The notes beneath the pieces are model-generated. The model was not told the DNA's origin. It ran no database searches and was given only the letters and a program-made list of their open reading frames with translations. The position numbers were made by a program, and so were the translations under genes. A stretch of DNA of 34,743 bases from a bacterium (GTDB lineage: Bacteria > Chloroflexota > Dormibacteria > UBA8260 > Bog-877). Below are positions 7,163-15,417 of this stretch, one piece after another. Location of the stretch: contig JAKABA010000025.1 in NCBI GenBank assembly GCA_021802115.1, forward strand, positions 1 to 34,743, written 5' to 3'. The first letter of the stretch is position 1; each line of letters opens with the position of its first letter.

Positions 7163-8044
7163 TCAGAAGCGGACAGCCGTCAACGGGCTGATGCCCGATG
7201 GCCTCGGTTCGAAAGCCAGGATCTGGTCCACCGCGGACACGATCCTGGCGCCCGACGCGGCGATCGACCGGACCGCGGCCGGCCCGTCCCCAGCCCAGCT
7301 GGCGAGATAGCCGAAGCTGTAACTCGAGCTGTCGATGCCCAAGTCCTGGCAGGTGACGTAGGCCACGCTCTCCGCCTCCAGCTCGGCGAGGGCCCGCGAT
7401 CCCTGAAACTCGACTCCGTGAAGCAGCATGTGGGCCAACTCGTGGCTCAGCGTCTTGAGCGTCTGCGCCAGGCCCAACCGAGAGTCGATTCGGATCCGCC
7501 GCAACACGTGGCTGCAGTCACCGTGGCGGTCCCCACGCAGCTCGAGAAACTCGACCGCGAACTGGGCGGCCTCCGCCCGGCGCAGGAGGCGGTCGAGCTC
7601 CCCCGCGGGCGCCGCACCGGTCAGCTCGGCGAGGGGCCGGGGCAGCTCCTCACCCACCGTCTGGGCCACGTCGAACACCCGCACCACCCGAAAGGCTCTG
7701 GCCCCGACCGGAGGTGGAGCGTCGTCGTCCTCCGCCAGCTCGCCGGCCTCCCGTCGGGGCCAACAGGGCGCCAGGATCGAAATCCCCTGCTCGCCGCGGC
7801 GCACCTGCCGACCCAGCTCCTGCCAGCTGCGGTATCCGGCCACACGGGTGGCGTCGGGTCGCTGGGAGAGGATCAGCACCTGGTTGGAGAAGCTGTAGGT
7901 GCGAAAGCGGCGGCAGAGGCGCAGCCAGGCGGTCCAGCCGGGAGATGCGGTGAGTCCCAGAATGCCATCCCGCAGCTGCTGCAGAGCCGCTTCGCGGGCA
8001 CCCGGAGCCGCCTCCCGCCGCGCTTCGGATATGCCATCGACCAC
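7163..8044 (-). CDS. ArdC-like ssDNA-binding domain fused to ImmA/IrrE-type zinc metallopeptidase
   Basis: 293 residues. The N-terminal part (about 20-95) matches the ArdC-type DUF1738 domain: SFSNQVLILSQRPDATRVAG, then SWQELGRQVRRGEQGISILAP. The C-terminal half is a zincin: LSHELAHMLLH gives His201-Glu202-x2-His205, and the downstream ELEAESVAYV (221-230) supplies a third Glu ligand. The pairing is that of ArdC anti-restriction proteins, usually plasmid or integrated-element genes, although many actinobacterial chromosomes carry them. The start is a GTG. It ends 47 bases before the DevS-like kinase gene on the same strand, so it might be co-transcribed and cleave a regulator; that is speculation. 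Confidence 0.8.
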   Translation of the reverse strand: MVDGISEARREAAPGAREAALQQLRDGILGLTASPGWTAWLRLCRRFRTYSFSNQVLILSQRPDATRVAGYRSWQELGRQVRRGEQGISILAPCWPRREAGELAEDDDAPPPVGARAFRVVRVFDVAQTVGEELPRPLAELTGAAPAGELDRLLRRAEAAQFAVEFLELRGDRHGDCSHVLRRIRIDSRLGLAQTLKTLSHELAHMLLHGVEFQGSRALAELEAESVAYVTCQDLGIDSSSYSFGYLASWAGDGPAAVRSIAASGARIVSAVDQILAFEPRPSGISPLTAVRF

Positions 8045-8158
8045 GCTGGATTGGTCCGCCGGGAACCCCGCGGTTGGTGCGCAGACCAGACCCTGGGTGA
8101 AACCCAGCGGCGGGCGGGGCCCGGTGTCCCAGCCCGGGCCGATCGTGCCTGGTCCCGA

Positions 8159-9388
8159 TCAGTTAAGGGGCTCGACCTCGACCCGCAAGCGGGCATGAGC
8201 CTGGCGCAGCGCCGCGGCTGCGGCCGGGCCATCGGTGCCGTGGGCGAACATGAATCCGAGGTAGCGGTCGCCATCTGGGGGAGCGGCGATCCGGCCTCCC
8301 ACCGGCACTGTGATCTCGATCCGGTCCACTCCCGGCACCTCCAGCGCGAGCTCCTGGCCGGCCACCTGAAGCAGCCGACCGGCCGCCGGGATGGGCAGCA
8401 TCATGACCCCGGAGCCGCCCTCCTCCAATTCAACTTCCGGGAGTTGATCTCCCAGGGCATTGAGCAAGATGAGCTCCTCCAGACTGGCTCCGGAGCGGAA
8501 GCGAAGGACCCCCGAGCAACGGCCCCCGATCGACCTCGAGGCCAGGTCAATCAGGCGGGGCACGCCCTGGCCGAGTCGGAACTCGGCGTGCACCGGCCCG
8601 GTGTCCAGCCCCAGCGCCCAGACCGCCTCCTGGAGCTGCTGCCAGACCAGCGATGTGAGCTCGGGGTGCAGCCCGGTCGGCACCGTGTAGATCGTCTCCT
8701 CAAAGTGGGGACCGTCGAGGGGCTCGGGCTTGTCGTACACCGCCAGCGGCTGCAGCTCCCCGTCCAGCAGCAACGCCTCGACCGCGACCTCGGGCCCGGC
8801 CACGAACTCCTCGACCAGGAGCTCCCCCGCGCCCGAGAGCGGCCCGCAGACCTGGTCCGGCGCCAGGAGGGCCCGGATTCGGATCCCCGCCTGCTCCAGT
8901 TGGTGGCGGTCATCGGCTCGGATCACGCCCCGGCTGGCCGCCTGGTCCAGGGGCTTGACCACCACCGGAAAGGCCACTTGCGGGGGCGGAGCTCCGTCCG
9001 CCCAGATCGCCCAGCGCGGCTGCGGGAGGCGATGCCCGGCCAGGCGCCGCCGCAGCTCCGCCTTGTCCCGGGTGGCGGCCGCGGCCGCCGGCGGATTGCC
9101 TCCCACCCCCAGCGCCGCCGCCAGGTTGGCGGCGTAGAGCACCCCGGCTTCGTCGACCGCCACCACCGCCCCGATGCGCTCTTTGTCTGGGAGCTGGGCC
9201 AGTCGCGCGCCAGCCGCTTCCGGATGAGCCAGGTCGATGACCAGCTCGCGTCCGGGATGGAGGTGCCCCAGAGTCGAGGCGTCGTCGCTGGCGACCACCA
9301 CCTCCAGGTCGAGCCTGCGCGCGGCCACCAGGAAGGCCGCGGCGCGATAGGTCCGGGTCGGCAACACCAGCAGCACGGCTCGACTCAT
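8159..9388 (-). CDS. ATP-grasp domain carboxylate-amine ligase of unknown substrate
   Basis: 409 residues with a pre-ATP-grasp Rossmann-like domain (1-110), an ATP-grasp domain (about 110-310; FPVVVKPLDQAASRGV nucleotide-binding loop, LLVEEFVAGPEVAVEAL, and the metal-binding end VHAEFRLGQGVPRLIDLASRSIGG) and a C-terminal lid-like domain. This is the layout of BacD/L-amino-acid-ligase and biotin-carboxylase-like enzymes that join a carboxylate to an amine or thiol using ATP. The usual Glu-x-Asn of the last metal motif is replaced by Asp-Leu-Ala. The substrate is unknown. A TAGTCT -10 box six bases before the ATG implies a leaderless transcript. It is divergent from the NfuA-like gene. Confidence 0.82.
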   Translation of the reverse strand: MSRAVLLVLPTRTYRAAAFLVAARRLDLEVVVASDDASTLGHLHPGRELVIDLAHPEAAGARLAQLPDKERIGAVVAVDEAGVLYAANLAAALGVGGNPPAAAAATRDKAELRRRLAGHRLPQPRWAIWADGAPPPQVAFPVVVKPLDQAASRGVIRADDRHQLEQAGIRIRALLAPDQVCGPLSGAGELLVEEFVAGPEVAVEALLLDGELQPLAVYDKPEPLDGPHFEETIYTVPTGLHPELTSLVWQQLQEAVWALGLDTGPVHAEFRLGQGVPRLIDLASRSIGGRCSGVLRFRSGASLEELILLNALGDQLPEVELEEGGSGVMMLPIPAAGRLLQVAGQELALEVPGVDRIEITVPVGGRIAAPPDGDRYLGFMFAHGTDGPAAAAALRQAHARLRVEVEPLN

Positions 9389-9394
9389 TGCGTC

Positions 9395-9400
9395 AGACTA
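9395..9400 (-). promoter_or_regulatory. -10 box of a leaderless ATP-grasp transcript
   Basis: TAGTCT on the minus strand, followed by six bases and the ATG at 9388. It falls inside the 17-base gap between the divergent ATP-grasp and NfuA-like starts, so transcription of the two genes should interfere. Confidence 0.45.
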
Positions 9401-9405
9401 TCGAC

Positions 9406-10005
9406 ATGGACCACCCCGCCGACGACCTGCCCTCCCTGCGCCTGAGTGAACGTGCGGCGGCGCGGATCCGGACCTTCAGAGAGCGCCAGGGGCATCCGGA
9501 AGGCTGGATCTCCATCGCCCCGGCGGGCCTTGAGGGAGAGCGCCTCACGTACAGCTTCGCGCTGGTCGAGAGCGGTGAGCTGAAGGATGATGAGGTGCTG
9601 GTACGTGGCGACCAGGACATCTCCTTCGTGGCCCCGAAGGTGATCTCACGGCACGTGATCGGCGCCAGTGTGGACGCCGACCCCCACTCGGGCGCACTGT
9701 CGCTGGAGACCAGCTACAACCCCGATGCGGACCCGCTCGCCCAGGCGGTGCAGCAATTGCTCGACCAGGAGATCAACCCCGCGGTGGCCGCCCACGGCGG
9801 CTACATCGGGCTGCTGGACATCGCCGACGGGGTCGCCTATGTGCAGATGGGAGGGGGTTGTCAGGGCTGCGGCCTCGCCGAGGTCACCCTCTCCCAGGGC
9901 GTGCGCACCACCATCCTGGAGCGGTTCGCGGAGCTCCACGACGTGGTCGACACCACCGACCACGCCCAGGGGGCGAACCCCTACTACCAAGCCTCCAAGA
10001 AGTAG
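9406..10005 (+). CDS. NfuA-like Fe-S scaffold/carrier (HesB-like domain + NifU domain)
   Basis: 199 residues from the ATG at 9406; an in-frame TTG at 9388 would add six residues. The N-terminal half (10-95) resembles an A-type HesB/IscA fold without its three Cys, as in E. coli NfuA. The C-terminal half is a NifU domain with AVAAHGGYIGLLDI and the cluster-binding Cys-x2-Cys in GGGCQGCGLAEVTL. Expected role: accepting a 4Fe-4S cluster and passing it to client proteins in the cytoplasm. No Suf or Isc genes are nearby. It has no obvious Shine-Dalgarno, and it is convergent with the glycosyltransferase gene, 13 bases from its stop. Confidence 0.87.
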   Translation: MDHPADDLPSLRLSERAAARIRTFRERQGHPEGWISIAPAGLEGERLTYSFALVESGELKDDEVLVRGDQDISFVAPKVISRHVIGASVDADPHSGALSLETSYNPDADPLAQAVQQLLDQEINPAVAAHGGYIGLLDIADGVAYVQMGGGCQGCGLAEVTLSQGVRTTILERFAELHDVVDTTDHAQGANPYYQASKK

Positions 10006-10018
10006 GCGACCGGCAGCC

Positions 10019-11092
10019 TCAGCGGAGAACCTCGCGGTAGACGCCCCTGGTCAGGGCTGCCATCCTCTGGGCCGAGAAGTGCTTCAGCACTCGCTCCGGA
10101 CCAGCCAGTGAGAGTCTCCCGTAGCGCTCCGGATCCGCCAGCAGGGCGGCCGTCACGCTGGCCAGAGCGGCCGGGTTGGCGGGACTCACCAGGATGCCGG
10201 CGTTGGGAGCATCGACGATCTCGGGAAGACCGCCCACTCGGCTCGCTACCACCGGCACTCCGGCGCTCATCGCCTCGCAGGCCACCAGACCGAACGGCTC
10301 CTCGCGGGAGGGCACCCAGACCACGTCGCAGCCCTCGAAGAACTGCTGGCGGTCAACCACGTCACCCAGGAAGTGCACCCGATCGGCCACCCCGAGGGAG
10401 GCGGCCAGGTCGATCAGGGCGGCCAGCTCCGGCCCGGTCCCCCCCACCTGCAAGCTGAGCTTGCGGCCGGCTGGAGCCGCCAGCGCCATCACGGCCAGGT
10501 CGATGCCCTTGGCGGAGGTGAGCCGGGCCAGGGTGCCCACCCGAAAACCGGCTGGGGTCGCACGCAGGCGGGCGCGCAGGGGGTCGATCCCATTGGCGAC
10601 CAGGCGCAGTGGAGCCGGATCCAGGCCGACCTCGTCGCGCAGAAAGTCCAGCACCGCCGCCGAGACCGCGATCTGGCGGTCGGCGCTGGCGGCCACACGC
10701 CGGAGCTCGCGGCGGTGCAGCCTGGTCCGCAGCCGCCCGGCGGTGAACCAACCGTCCAGGTGGTGGGTGTGGACGAACGGGGTTGGGACTCGGGCCCGGC
10801 GCAGCACCATCCCCGCTCGCAGGGCGTGGCTGTGGACCAGGTCGATATCGTGGTGGCGCACCATCTGGCGCAGCCGGATCGGGGCCGCCGCCAGTCCGGT
10901 TCCGCTCATGATCAGCGGCAGCTGGGCGATGCCAGCCTCCGCGCAGCGTGCTTGGAGCGGCCCCTCGGGACATACCACCAGCGGTGTCCAGGAGGCAGCC
11001 AGCAGCTGGCGAGCCAGGGTGAAGACGTGTTCCGGACCACCGGTTCGCGAGCTGTCGGCGATCACCAGCATCACCCGCGGTTGAGATAGCAC
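10019..11092 (-). CDS. GT-B family 4 glycosyltransferase
   Basis: Retaining glycosyltransferase of the GT4 type, 357 residues from the GTG at 11092; ATG at 11071 and ATG at 11134 are alternative starts. The N-terminal acceptor domain begins with [23 protein letters not shown], the glycine-rich loop typical of the family. The C-terminal donor domain has [17 protein letters not shown] and the nucleotide-sugar E-x7-E motif [21 protein letters not shown] (about 305-325). It probably adds a hexose to a cell-envelope polysaccharide or lipid; donor and acceptor are unknown. No other envelope genes adjoin it. It is divergent from metG. Confidence 0.85.
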   Translation of the reverse strand: MLSQPRVMLVIADSSRTGGPEHVFTLARQLLAASWTPLVVCPEGPLQARCAEAGIAQLPLIMSGTGLAAAPIRLRQMVRHHDIDLVHSHALRAGMVLRRARVPTPFVHTHHLDGWFTAGRLRTRLHRRELRRVAASADRQIAVSAAVLDFLRDEVGLDPAPLRLVANGIDPLRARLRATPAGFRVGTLARLTSAKGIDLAVMALAAPAGRKLSLQVGGTGPELAALIDLAASLGVADRVHFLGDVVDRQQFFEGCDVVWVPSREEPFGLVACEAMSAGVPVVASRVGGLPEIVDAPNAGILVSPANPAALASVTAALLADPERYGRLSLAGPERVLKHFSAQRMAALTRGVYREVLR

Positions 11093-11128
11093 GGCTGCAT
11101 TGTTCCACTTGGAGCCGACCCCACCGGC

Positions 11129-11134
11129 TACCAT
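11129..11134 (+). promoter_or_regulatory. Candidate -10 box for metG
   Basis: TACCAT lies ten bases before the TTG at 11145. Transcription starting about seven bases on would give a leader of only a few bases. No convincing -35 box is seen. Confidence 0.3.
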
Positions 11135-11144
11135 CGGTCAGGTC

Positions 11145-12959
11145 TTGACCGCAACCGACCCCGCCTCAGAGCACATCCTGGTGGCGGTCGCCTGGCCATA
11201 CGCCAGCGGCCCCCGTCACATCGGCCATGTGGCCGGGTTCGGGGTGCCCTCGGACATCTTTGCCCGCTACCAGCGGCTGCGGGGCGCCCAGGTGCTCATG
11301 GTCAGCGGCACCGACGAGCACGGCACCCCGATCCTGGTGGCGGCCGACCGCGAGGGGATCAGTCCGAAGGAGATCGCGGACCGCTACAACGGGGTCATCG
11401 CGGAAGACCTTCGCCGGCTTGGCCTGGGTTACGACCTGTTCACCCGGACGACCACTCAGAACCATGCGCTGGTGGTCCAGGACATGTTCCGCACCCTCCT
11501 GGATCGGGGCTTCCTGATCCGGCAGTCGCAGTTGGGGGCGTTCTCCGGGCGCACCGGCCGAACCCTGCCCGACCGCTACATCGAGGGCACCTGTCCCCAC
11601 TGTGGCTACCCCTCCGCCCGCGGCGACCAGTGCGACAACTGCGGCCGGATGCTGGACCCTGCCGACCTCATCGACCCCCACTCCCGGATTGACGGCGAGC
11701 CGCCGGTGTTCCGGGAGTCGGAGCATTTCTTTCTGGATCTGCCCGCCTTCGCCACGGCGCTCTCCGAGTGGCTCACCAGCAAGCCGGACTGGCGCAGCAA
11801 CGTCCGGAGCTTCTCCCTGAACCTGCTCTCGGAGCTCAGACCGCGGGCGGTGACCAGGGACATCGACTGGGGGATCCGCATCCCCTTGTCAGAATTCGAG
11901 GGGCGCGACGACAAGCGGATCTATGTCTGGTTCGACGCCGTGATCGGCTACCTCTCCGCCAGCATCGAATGGGCCCGGCTCCAGGGCCGGCCAGACTCCT
12001 GGAGGGACTGGTGGCAGGACCCCGAGGCCCGCCACTTCTACTTCATGGGCAAGGACAACATCGTGTTCCACGCCGTGATCTGGCCGAGCATGCTGATGGG
12101 GTACGGGAGCGGCGGGGCCTTTGGCGGTGGGCCGCCCCACCACCCTCTGGTGCTGCCCGAGAACGTGGTCAGCAGTGAGTTCCTCACCCAGGAGGGTCAG
12201 AAGTTCTCCAGCAGCCGCGGCGTCGTGATCGAGGTCGGCGACTTTCTGGAACGCTACGATCCCGATCCCCTGCGCTACTACCTGACCGCAGGCGGCCCGG
12301 AGACCCAGGACACCGACTTCACCTGGGCCGAGTTCATCCGCCGCAACAACGACGAGCTGGTGGCCACCTGGGGCAACCTGGTGCACCGGACCCTGCAGTT
12401 GACCAGCCGCCACTTCGGCACGATCCCGCCCCCGGGGGTGCTCACCGATGCCGACGCGGAGCTGCTGCGAGCGGTGGACGCCGGCTTTGGTCCGGTGGGC
12501 TCCTTGCTGGACACCGCCCACTTCAAGGCGGCCCTGAGTGAGGTGATGGGGCTGGCCGCCCAGGTCAACCGCTACCTGGGCGAGATGGAGCCCTGGCGGC
12601 TGCTCAAAGCGGAGCCAGAGCGCGCTGCGACCGTGCTCTACGTCGCCATTCAGTGCATCGCCAGCCTCAAGACCATGTTCACCCCTTTCCTCCCCTTCAG
12701 CTCCCAGCACCTCCACCAGATGCTCGGACTCCAGGGACAGATAGCTCCCCTGCCTGAGATTCACGAGGTCGACCCTGGCGATGGCGACCGCCATCTGGTC
12801 CTCACCACCACCTGGCCCGATGCCGCACCGGCGTGGGCACCCTCCAGGCTTCCCGCCGGCCATCCGCTCGGCGCCCCAGAACCGCTCTTCCGCAAGCTGG
12901 ACCCGAAACTGGCGGAGTGGGAGCTGGAGCGGATGGCCGGAGTCGGTGGCCCGGGTTAG
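11145..12959 (+). CDS. metG: Methionyl-tRNA synthetase
   Basis: Class I aminoacyl-tRNA synthetase, about 604 residues from the TTG at 11145, which I prefer because the family match begins about ten residues later ([18 protein letters not shown]); an earlier TTG at 11100 would add 15 residues. HIGH is present as PRHIGH, and KMSKS as KFSSS in [17 protein letters not shown]. The connective peptide holds a four-Cys zinc knuckle (CPHCGYP...CDNCG). The anticodon-binding helical domain follows from about residue 410. There is no C-terminal EMAP-II/Trbp111 tRNA-binding domain, so it is the short form. It is the only housekeeping synthetase here. Confidence 0.95.
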   Translation: MTATDPASEHILVAVAWPYASGPRHIGHVAGFGVPSDIFARYQRLRGAQVLMVSGTDEHGTPILVAADREGISPKEIADRYNGVIAEDLRRLGLGYDLFTRTTTQNHALVVQDMFRTLLDRGFLIRQSQLGAFSGRTGRTLPDRYIEGTCPHCGYPSARGDQCDNCGRMLDPADLIDPHSRIDGEPPVFRESEHFFLDLPAFATALSEWLTSKPDWRSNVRSFSLNLLSELRPRAVTRDIDWGIRIPLSEFEGRDDKRIYVWFDAVIGYLSASIEWARLQGRPDSWRDWWQDPEARHFYFMGKDNIVFHAVIWPSMLMGYGSGGAFGGGPPHHPLVLPENVVSSEFLTQEGQKFSSSRGVVIEVGDFLERYDPDPLRYYLTAGGPETQDTDFTWAEFIRRNNDELVATWGNLVHRTLQLTSRHFGTIPPPGVLTDADAELLRAVDAGFGPVGSLLDTAHFKAALSEVMGLAAQVNRYLGEMEPWRLLKAEPERAATVLYVAIQCIASLKTMFTPFLPFSSQHLHQMLGLQGQIAPLPEIHEVDPGDGDRHLVLTTTWPDAAPAWAPSRLPAGHPLGAPEPLFRKLDPKLAEWELERMAGVGGPG

Positions 12960-13056
12960 CTGAATCGGGACCGCTCGTCAGTCACTGGCCGAACGTTATG
13001 CCGCACCGGCTCCCACCCCGATCCGCCCTGGTCTGTGGTCACCCGGCGGAGTCGGC

Positions 13057-13788
13057 TTGACTCTGAACTCGGTCACCGTTCCCCTGGCGGTGGCGGCCGG
13101 GGCGGCGTCGTTCCTCTCGCCTTGCGTGCTGCCCCTGGTGCCGGCCTACCTGGCCTTCCTCTCCCACTCGGCAGCCGGGCCGGGCGGGCTGGCCGCCAGG
13201 CGCTGGCGCGTGCTCCAGGGGGCGCTCGGCTTCGCGGTCGGGCTGGGGCTCTTCTGTCTGGCCTTCTTCTACGCCCTCGACCGGCTCCTCGAGCCCTGGA
13301 AGTCCGTGGTGACTCCGATCCTGGGAGTGGCGGTGATAATCCTCGGCCTCAACTTCATGGGCGTCGTCCGAGTCCCCCTGCTGGAGCGCGAGGTGCGGCG
13401 GCTGCCCGTTCACTTCGGCGGGGGTGGCTTCGTGGGCGGGCTGTTGCTGGGGGTGGGACTGGCGGCTGGCTGGTCGCCCTGCATCGGGCCGGTGCTGGGG
13501 GCGGTGCTGACCTCCGGTATAAGCCAGGGAACAACTGCCCGGGGGATGTACCTGATGGTCGCCTACGTGATCGGTCTCGGCCTCCCCTTCCTGGTGGCGG
13601 CCCTGCTGCTGGACCGGATCTCGCCGCTGCTGCGGGCGGTCGCACGGCACCAGCGGATGGTCTCGGTCTTGGGGGGAGCGGTGGTGGTGACCATGGGGGT
13701 GCTGGTCACGGTCAATCACTTCACCATCCTCAACGACTGGCTCTCGGCCCACCTTCCCGGCTTCTTCCAGGATCCTTTCGATCTCTGA
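13057..13788 (+). CDS. ccdA: CcdA/DsbD-type thiol-disulfide transmembrane transporter
   Basis: 243 residues with six membrane helices. The two conserved half-repeats each carry the family's Pro-Cys: FLSPCVLPLVPAYLAF near helix 1 and GWSPCIGPVLGAVL near helix 4. CcdA passes electrons from cytoplasmic thioredoxin to extracytoplasmic thioredoxin-like proteins for cytochrome c maturation or envelope thiol repair. No ResB, ResC or thioredoxin-like partner gene is adjacent. The start is a TTG preceded by GGCGGAG with a five-base spacer. It is followed after 60 bases by the J-domain gene. Confidence 0.9.
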   Translation: MTLNSVTVPLAVAAGAASFLSPCVLPLVPAYLAFLSHSAAGPGGLAARRWRVLQGALGFAVGLGLFCLAFFYALDRLLEPWKSVVTPILGVAVIILGLNFMGVVRVPLLEREVRRLPVHFGGGGFVGGLLLGVGLAAGWSPCIGPVLGAVLTSGISQGTTARGMYLMVAYVIGLGLPFLVAALLLDRISPLLRAVARHQRMVSVLGGAVVVTMGVLVTVNHFTILNDWLSAHLPGFFQDPFDL

Positions 13789-13833
13789 GTCGGGCCGCGT
13801 GAGCCGGAGACGGGGTCGGCTCGGGTGGCCAAG

Positions 13834-13839
13834 TACGCT
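13834..13839 (+). promoter_or_regulatory. Candidate -10 box for the J-domain gene
   Basis: TACGCT nine bases before the ATG at 13849. It would give an almost leaderless transcript, and it supports 13849 rather than the earlier in-frame GTG at 13825, which lies upstream of this box. Confidence 0.3.
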
Positions 13840-13848
13840 TGCTTTCCG

Positions 13849-15207
13849 ATGAGAGCCAGCGCCGTCCCCCAGATCGACGTCTACCAACTGCTCGGAGCTG
13901 AGCGCACCGACAGCTGGCAGGAGCTCCGCCGCCGCTACCGGGCGCGCGCTCGGGAGCTCCATCCCGACGTCCAGGTGCACCGGCAGGGATCTCAGCGACT
14001 GGATCAGCAGCGGGCCAACGCCCTATTCAGCCAACTGCAGGCCGCCTGGTCTTTGGTCGCCACCCCGGAGCGGCGGGCCGCCTACGACCAGGCCGCCCGG
14101 GGCCGCCCCGCCCCCGAGGCGGTCGGGGCACGGCGGCCGGCCCGGGCTCCGCGCTGGGTGGCGGGGCCGACCGCCGCGGTGCTGCTGAGATCAGGGCCGG
14201 GCAGCCTCCACATCGCCGTGCCCGGCGGGAAGTGGGATCTCTCGCTGGCGGAATTCGCCAGTGGGGTTGCCTCGGGGGCCCTCCCTGGGCTCCTGATCGG
14301 CGACCTTCCGCCTCGCCTCGAACTAAGGGAGGCGCTGAGGGGACTCCAGTTCGTCGAACGGCACCGACTGACCACCATGGTGGGGATCCTGGAGCCCGCC
14401 GAGGAGCGCGACCCGGAGCCCCAGCGAGGCGAGGACGACGGGGCCTGGAAGTTGGCCCAGCTGGGCCGGGCCATGGCCGCCTGGGGCCGGGCCATGCCGG
14501 CTCGGCGCAAGCAGTTGCCCTATGCCGAGGACCTGCTGCTGATGGGGAGGCTGTCGCTGGCGGGCTACGAGCTCAACCTGCCCCACCCAGCCGGCCTCTT
14601 CGCCGCCGTGGAGTCCAGGCCCCGCAGCCGCGGCCACTCGCTGGAGCGCAAGGCTCAGGCGCAGTTGGAAGTCAGGGTGCCCGCCCCGACCCTGCTCCTG
14701 ACCGCCTTTTGGAGTCAGGACCCCGAGCTGATCGCGGCGCTGGGGCAGGGTCTGGGAGGCGGGGCCGGCGAGGCCCCGTCGTGGCAACGGGCCCTGGCGG
14801 CGCGCCGGCCTCGCACCGACTTCCACGAGCCTCTGTGGGGATCGGCCCTGGACCGGCCTGAGCAGATCCCCGAGGGGTTTGCCGAGCTGTCTCGCTACCC
14901 GACGGCCTGGGAGTGGCTGCACAGCCCCGGGCGGATCCCCACCACCCTCCCCTGGGGCGAGCCAACCTCCGATCGGGGCCGCGACCGACGCCTCAGCGAC
15001 GCCGCCGCCAGGCTGGTGACCCGCCTGCTGGCGACCCTGCTGGAGGAGCTCCCCGCCCACGCCGAACTGGCCGCCCTGCGGGGACCCCACCTGCGCCTGC
15101 GGGGCGACCAGGGGCGCCTCGCCGAGCTCACGGACGGGCTCCGGGAGCTGCTGCCGAACCTGCTCCTCCGGGACCTCGGATTTCGTGCGCCGGTCACGGT
15201 GACCTGA
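13849..15207 (+). CDS. J-domain protein with a large uncharacterised C-terminal region
   Basis: 452 residues from the ATG at 13849. Residues 9-82 form a J domain (DVYQLLGAERTDSWQELRRRYRAR..., His38-Pro39-Asp40, then ATPERRAAYDQA), so it should stimulate a DnaK-type ATPase. No Gly/Phe region, zinc fingers or DnaJ C-terminal domain follow. Instead about 350 residues, rich in Leu, Arg, Pro and Trp and with no membrane helix or motif known to me, reach the stop; they may be a client-binding or targeting domain. DnaK and GrpE are not in the window. It lies downstream of ccdA on the same strand and is not preceded by a clear Shine-Dalgarno. Confidence 0.8.
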   Translation: MRASAVPQIDVYQLLGAERTDSWQELRRRYRARARELHPDVQVHRQGSQRLDQQRANALFSQLQAAWSLVATPERRAAYDQAARGRPAPEAVGARRPARAPRWVAGPTAAVLLRSGPGSLHIAVPGGKWDLSLAEFASGVASGALPGLLIGDLPPRLELREALRGLQFVERHRLTTMVGILEPAEERDPEPQRGEDDGAWKLAQLGRAMAAWGRAMPARRKQLPYAEDLLLMGRLSLAGYELNLPHPAGLFAAVESRPRSRGHSLERKAQAQLEVRVPAPTLLLTAFWSQDPELIAALGQGLGGGAGEAPSWQRALAARRPRTDFHEPLWGSALDRPEQIPEGFAELSRYPTAWEWLHSPGRIPTTLPWGEPTSDRGRDRRLSDAAARLVTRLLATLLEELPAHAELAALRGPHLRLRGDQGRLAELTDGLRELLPNLLLRDLGFRAPVTVT

Positions 15208-15331
15208 GCGGGCGGCAGGCGAGGTCCGGCGTCGACACCGTGCCGGGCCCGACGCTGACCAGTACGGCTGGCACCCGAGCGGAAAGGCTCCAAAGCGGTT
15301 CGGAGCGGGTGTCGTAGAGCGTGCTCTGTAT

Positions 15332-15367
15332 TTAGCCTTGACATAAATATTATGTCCTAGCTAAGCT
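15332..15367 (+). promoter_or_regulatory. Promoter and dyad operator of the exporter-MarR operon
   Basis: TTGACA (15338-15343), an 18-base spacer and TAAGCT (15362-15367) form a sigma-70 promoter in an AT-rich patch. GACATAAATATTATGTC (15340-15356) is a perfect 7-3-7 inverted repeat overlapping the -35 box. Outer arms TTAGC (15332-15336) and GCTAA (15360-15364) are symmetrical about the same centre. This is the size and placement expected for a MarR dimer, and the operon's second gene encodes a MarR protein, so autorepression is the likely mode. Confidence 0.7.
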
Positions 15368-15417
15368 TTTGGGGACGCCGACACGACAGAGCCATCCCCA
15401 GGAGGACGACAACAACT

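Noticed and set aside
5553..7310. Plus-strand open frame of 585 codons
   Set aside because: Mirror frame of the DevS-like kinase; low-complexity His/Gln/Pro-rich translation with no domain.
6941..9445. Very long plus-strand open frame of 834 codons opposite three genes
   Set aside because: It lies antisense to the DevS-like kinase, metallopeptidase and ATP-grasp genes, all of which have clear domains. Its translation is Gln/Arg/Pro/Gly-rich without motifs, as expected for a mirror frame in GC-rich DNA.
11889..12863. Minus-strand open frame of 324 codons inside metG
   Set aside because: Complement of well-conserved metG sequence; composition is typical of a shadow frame.
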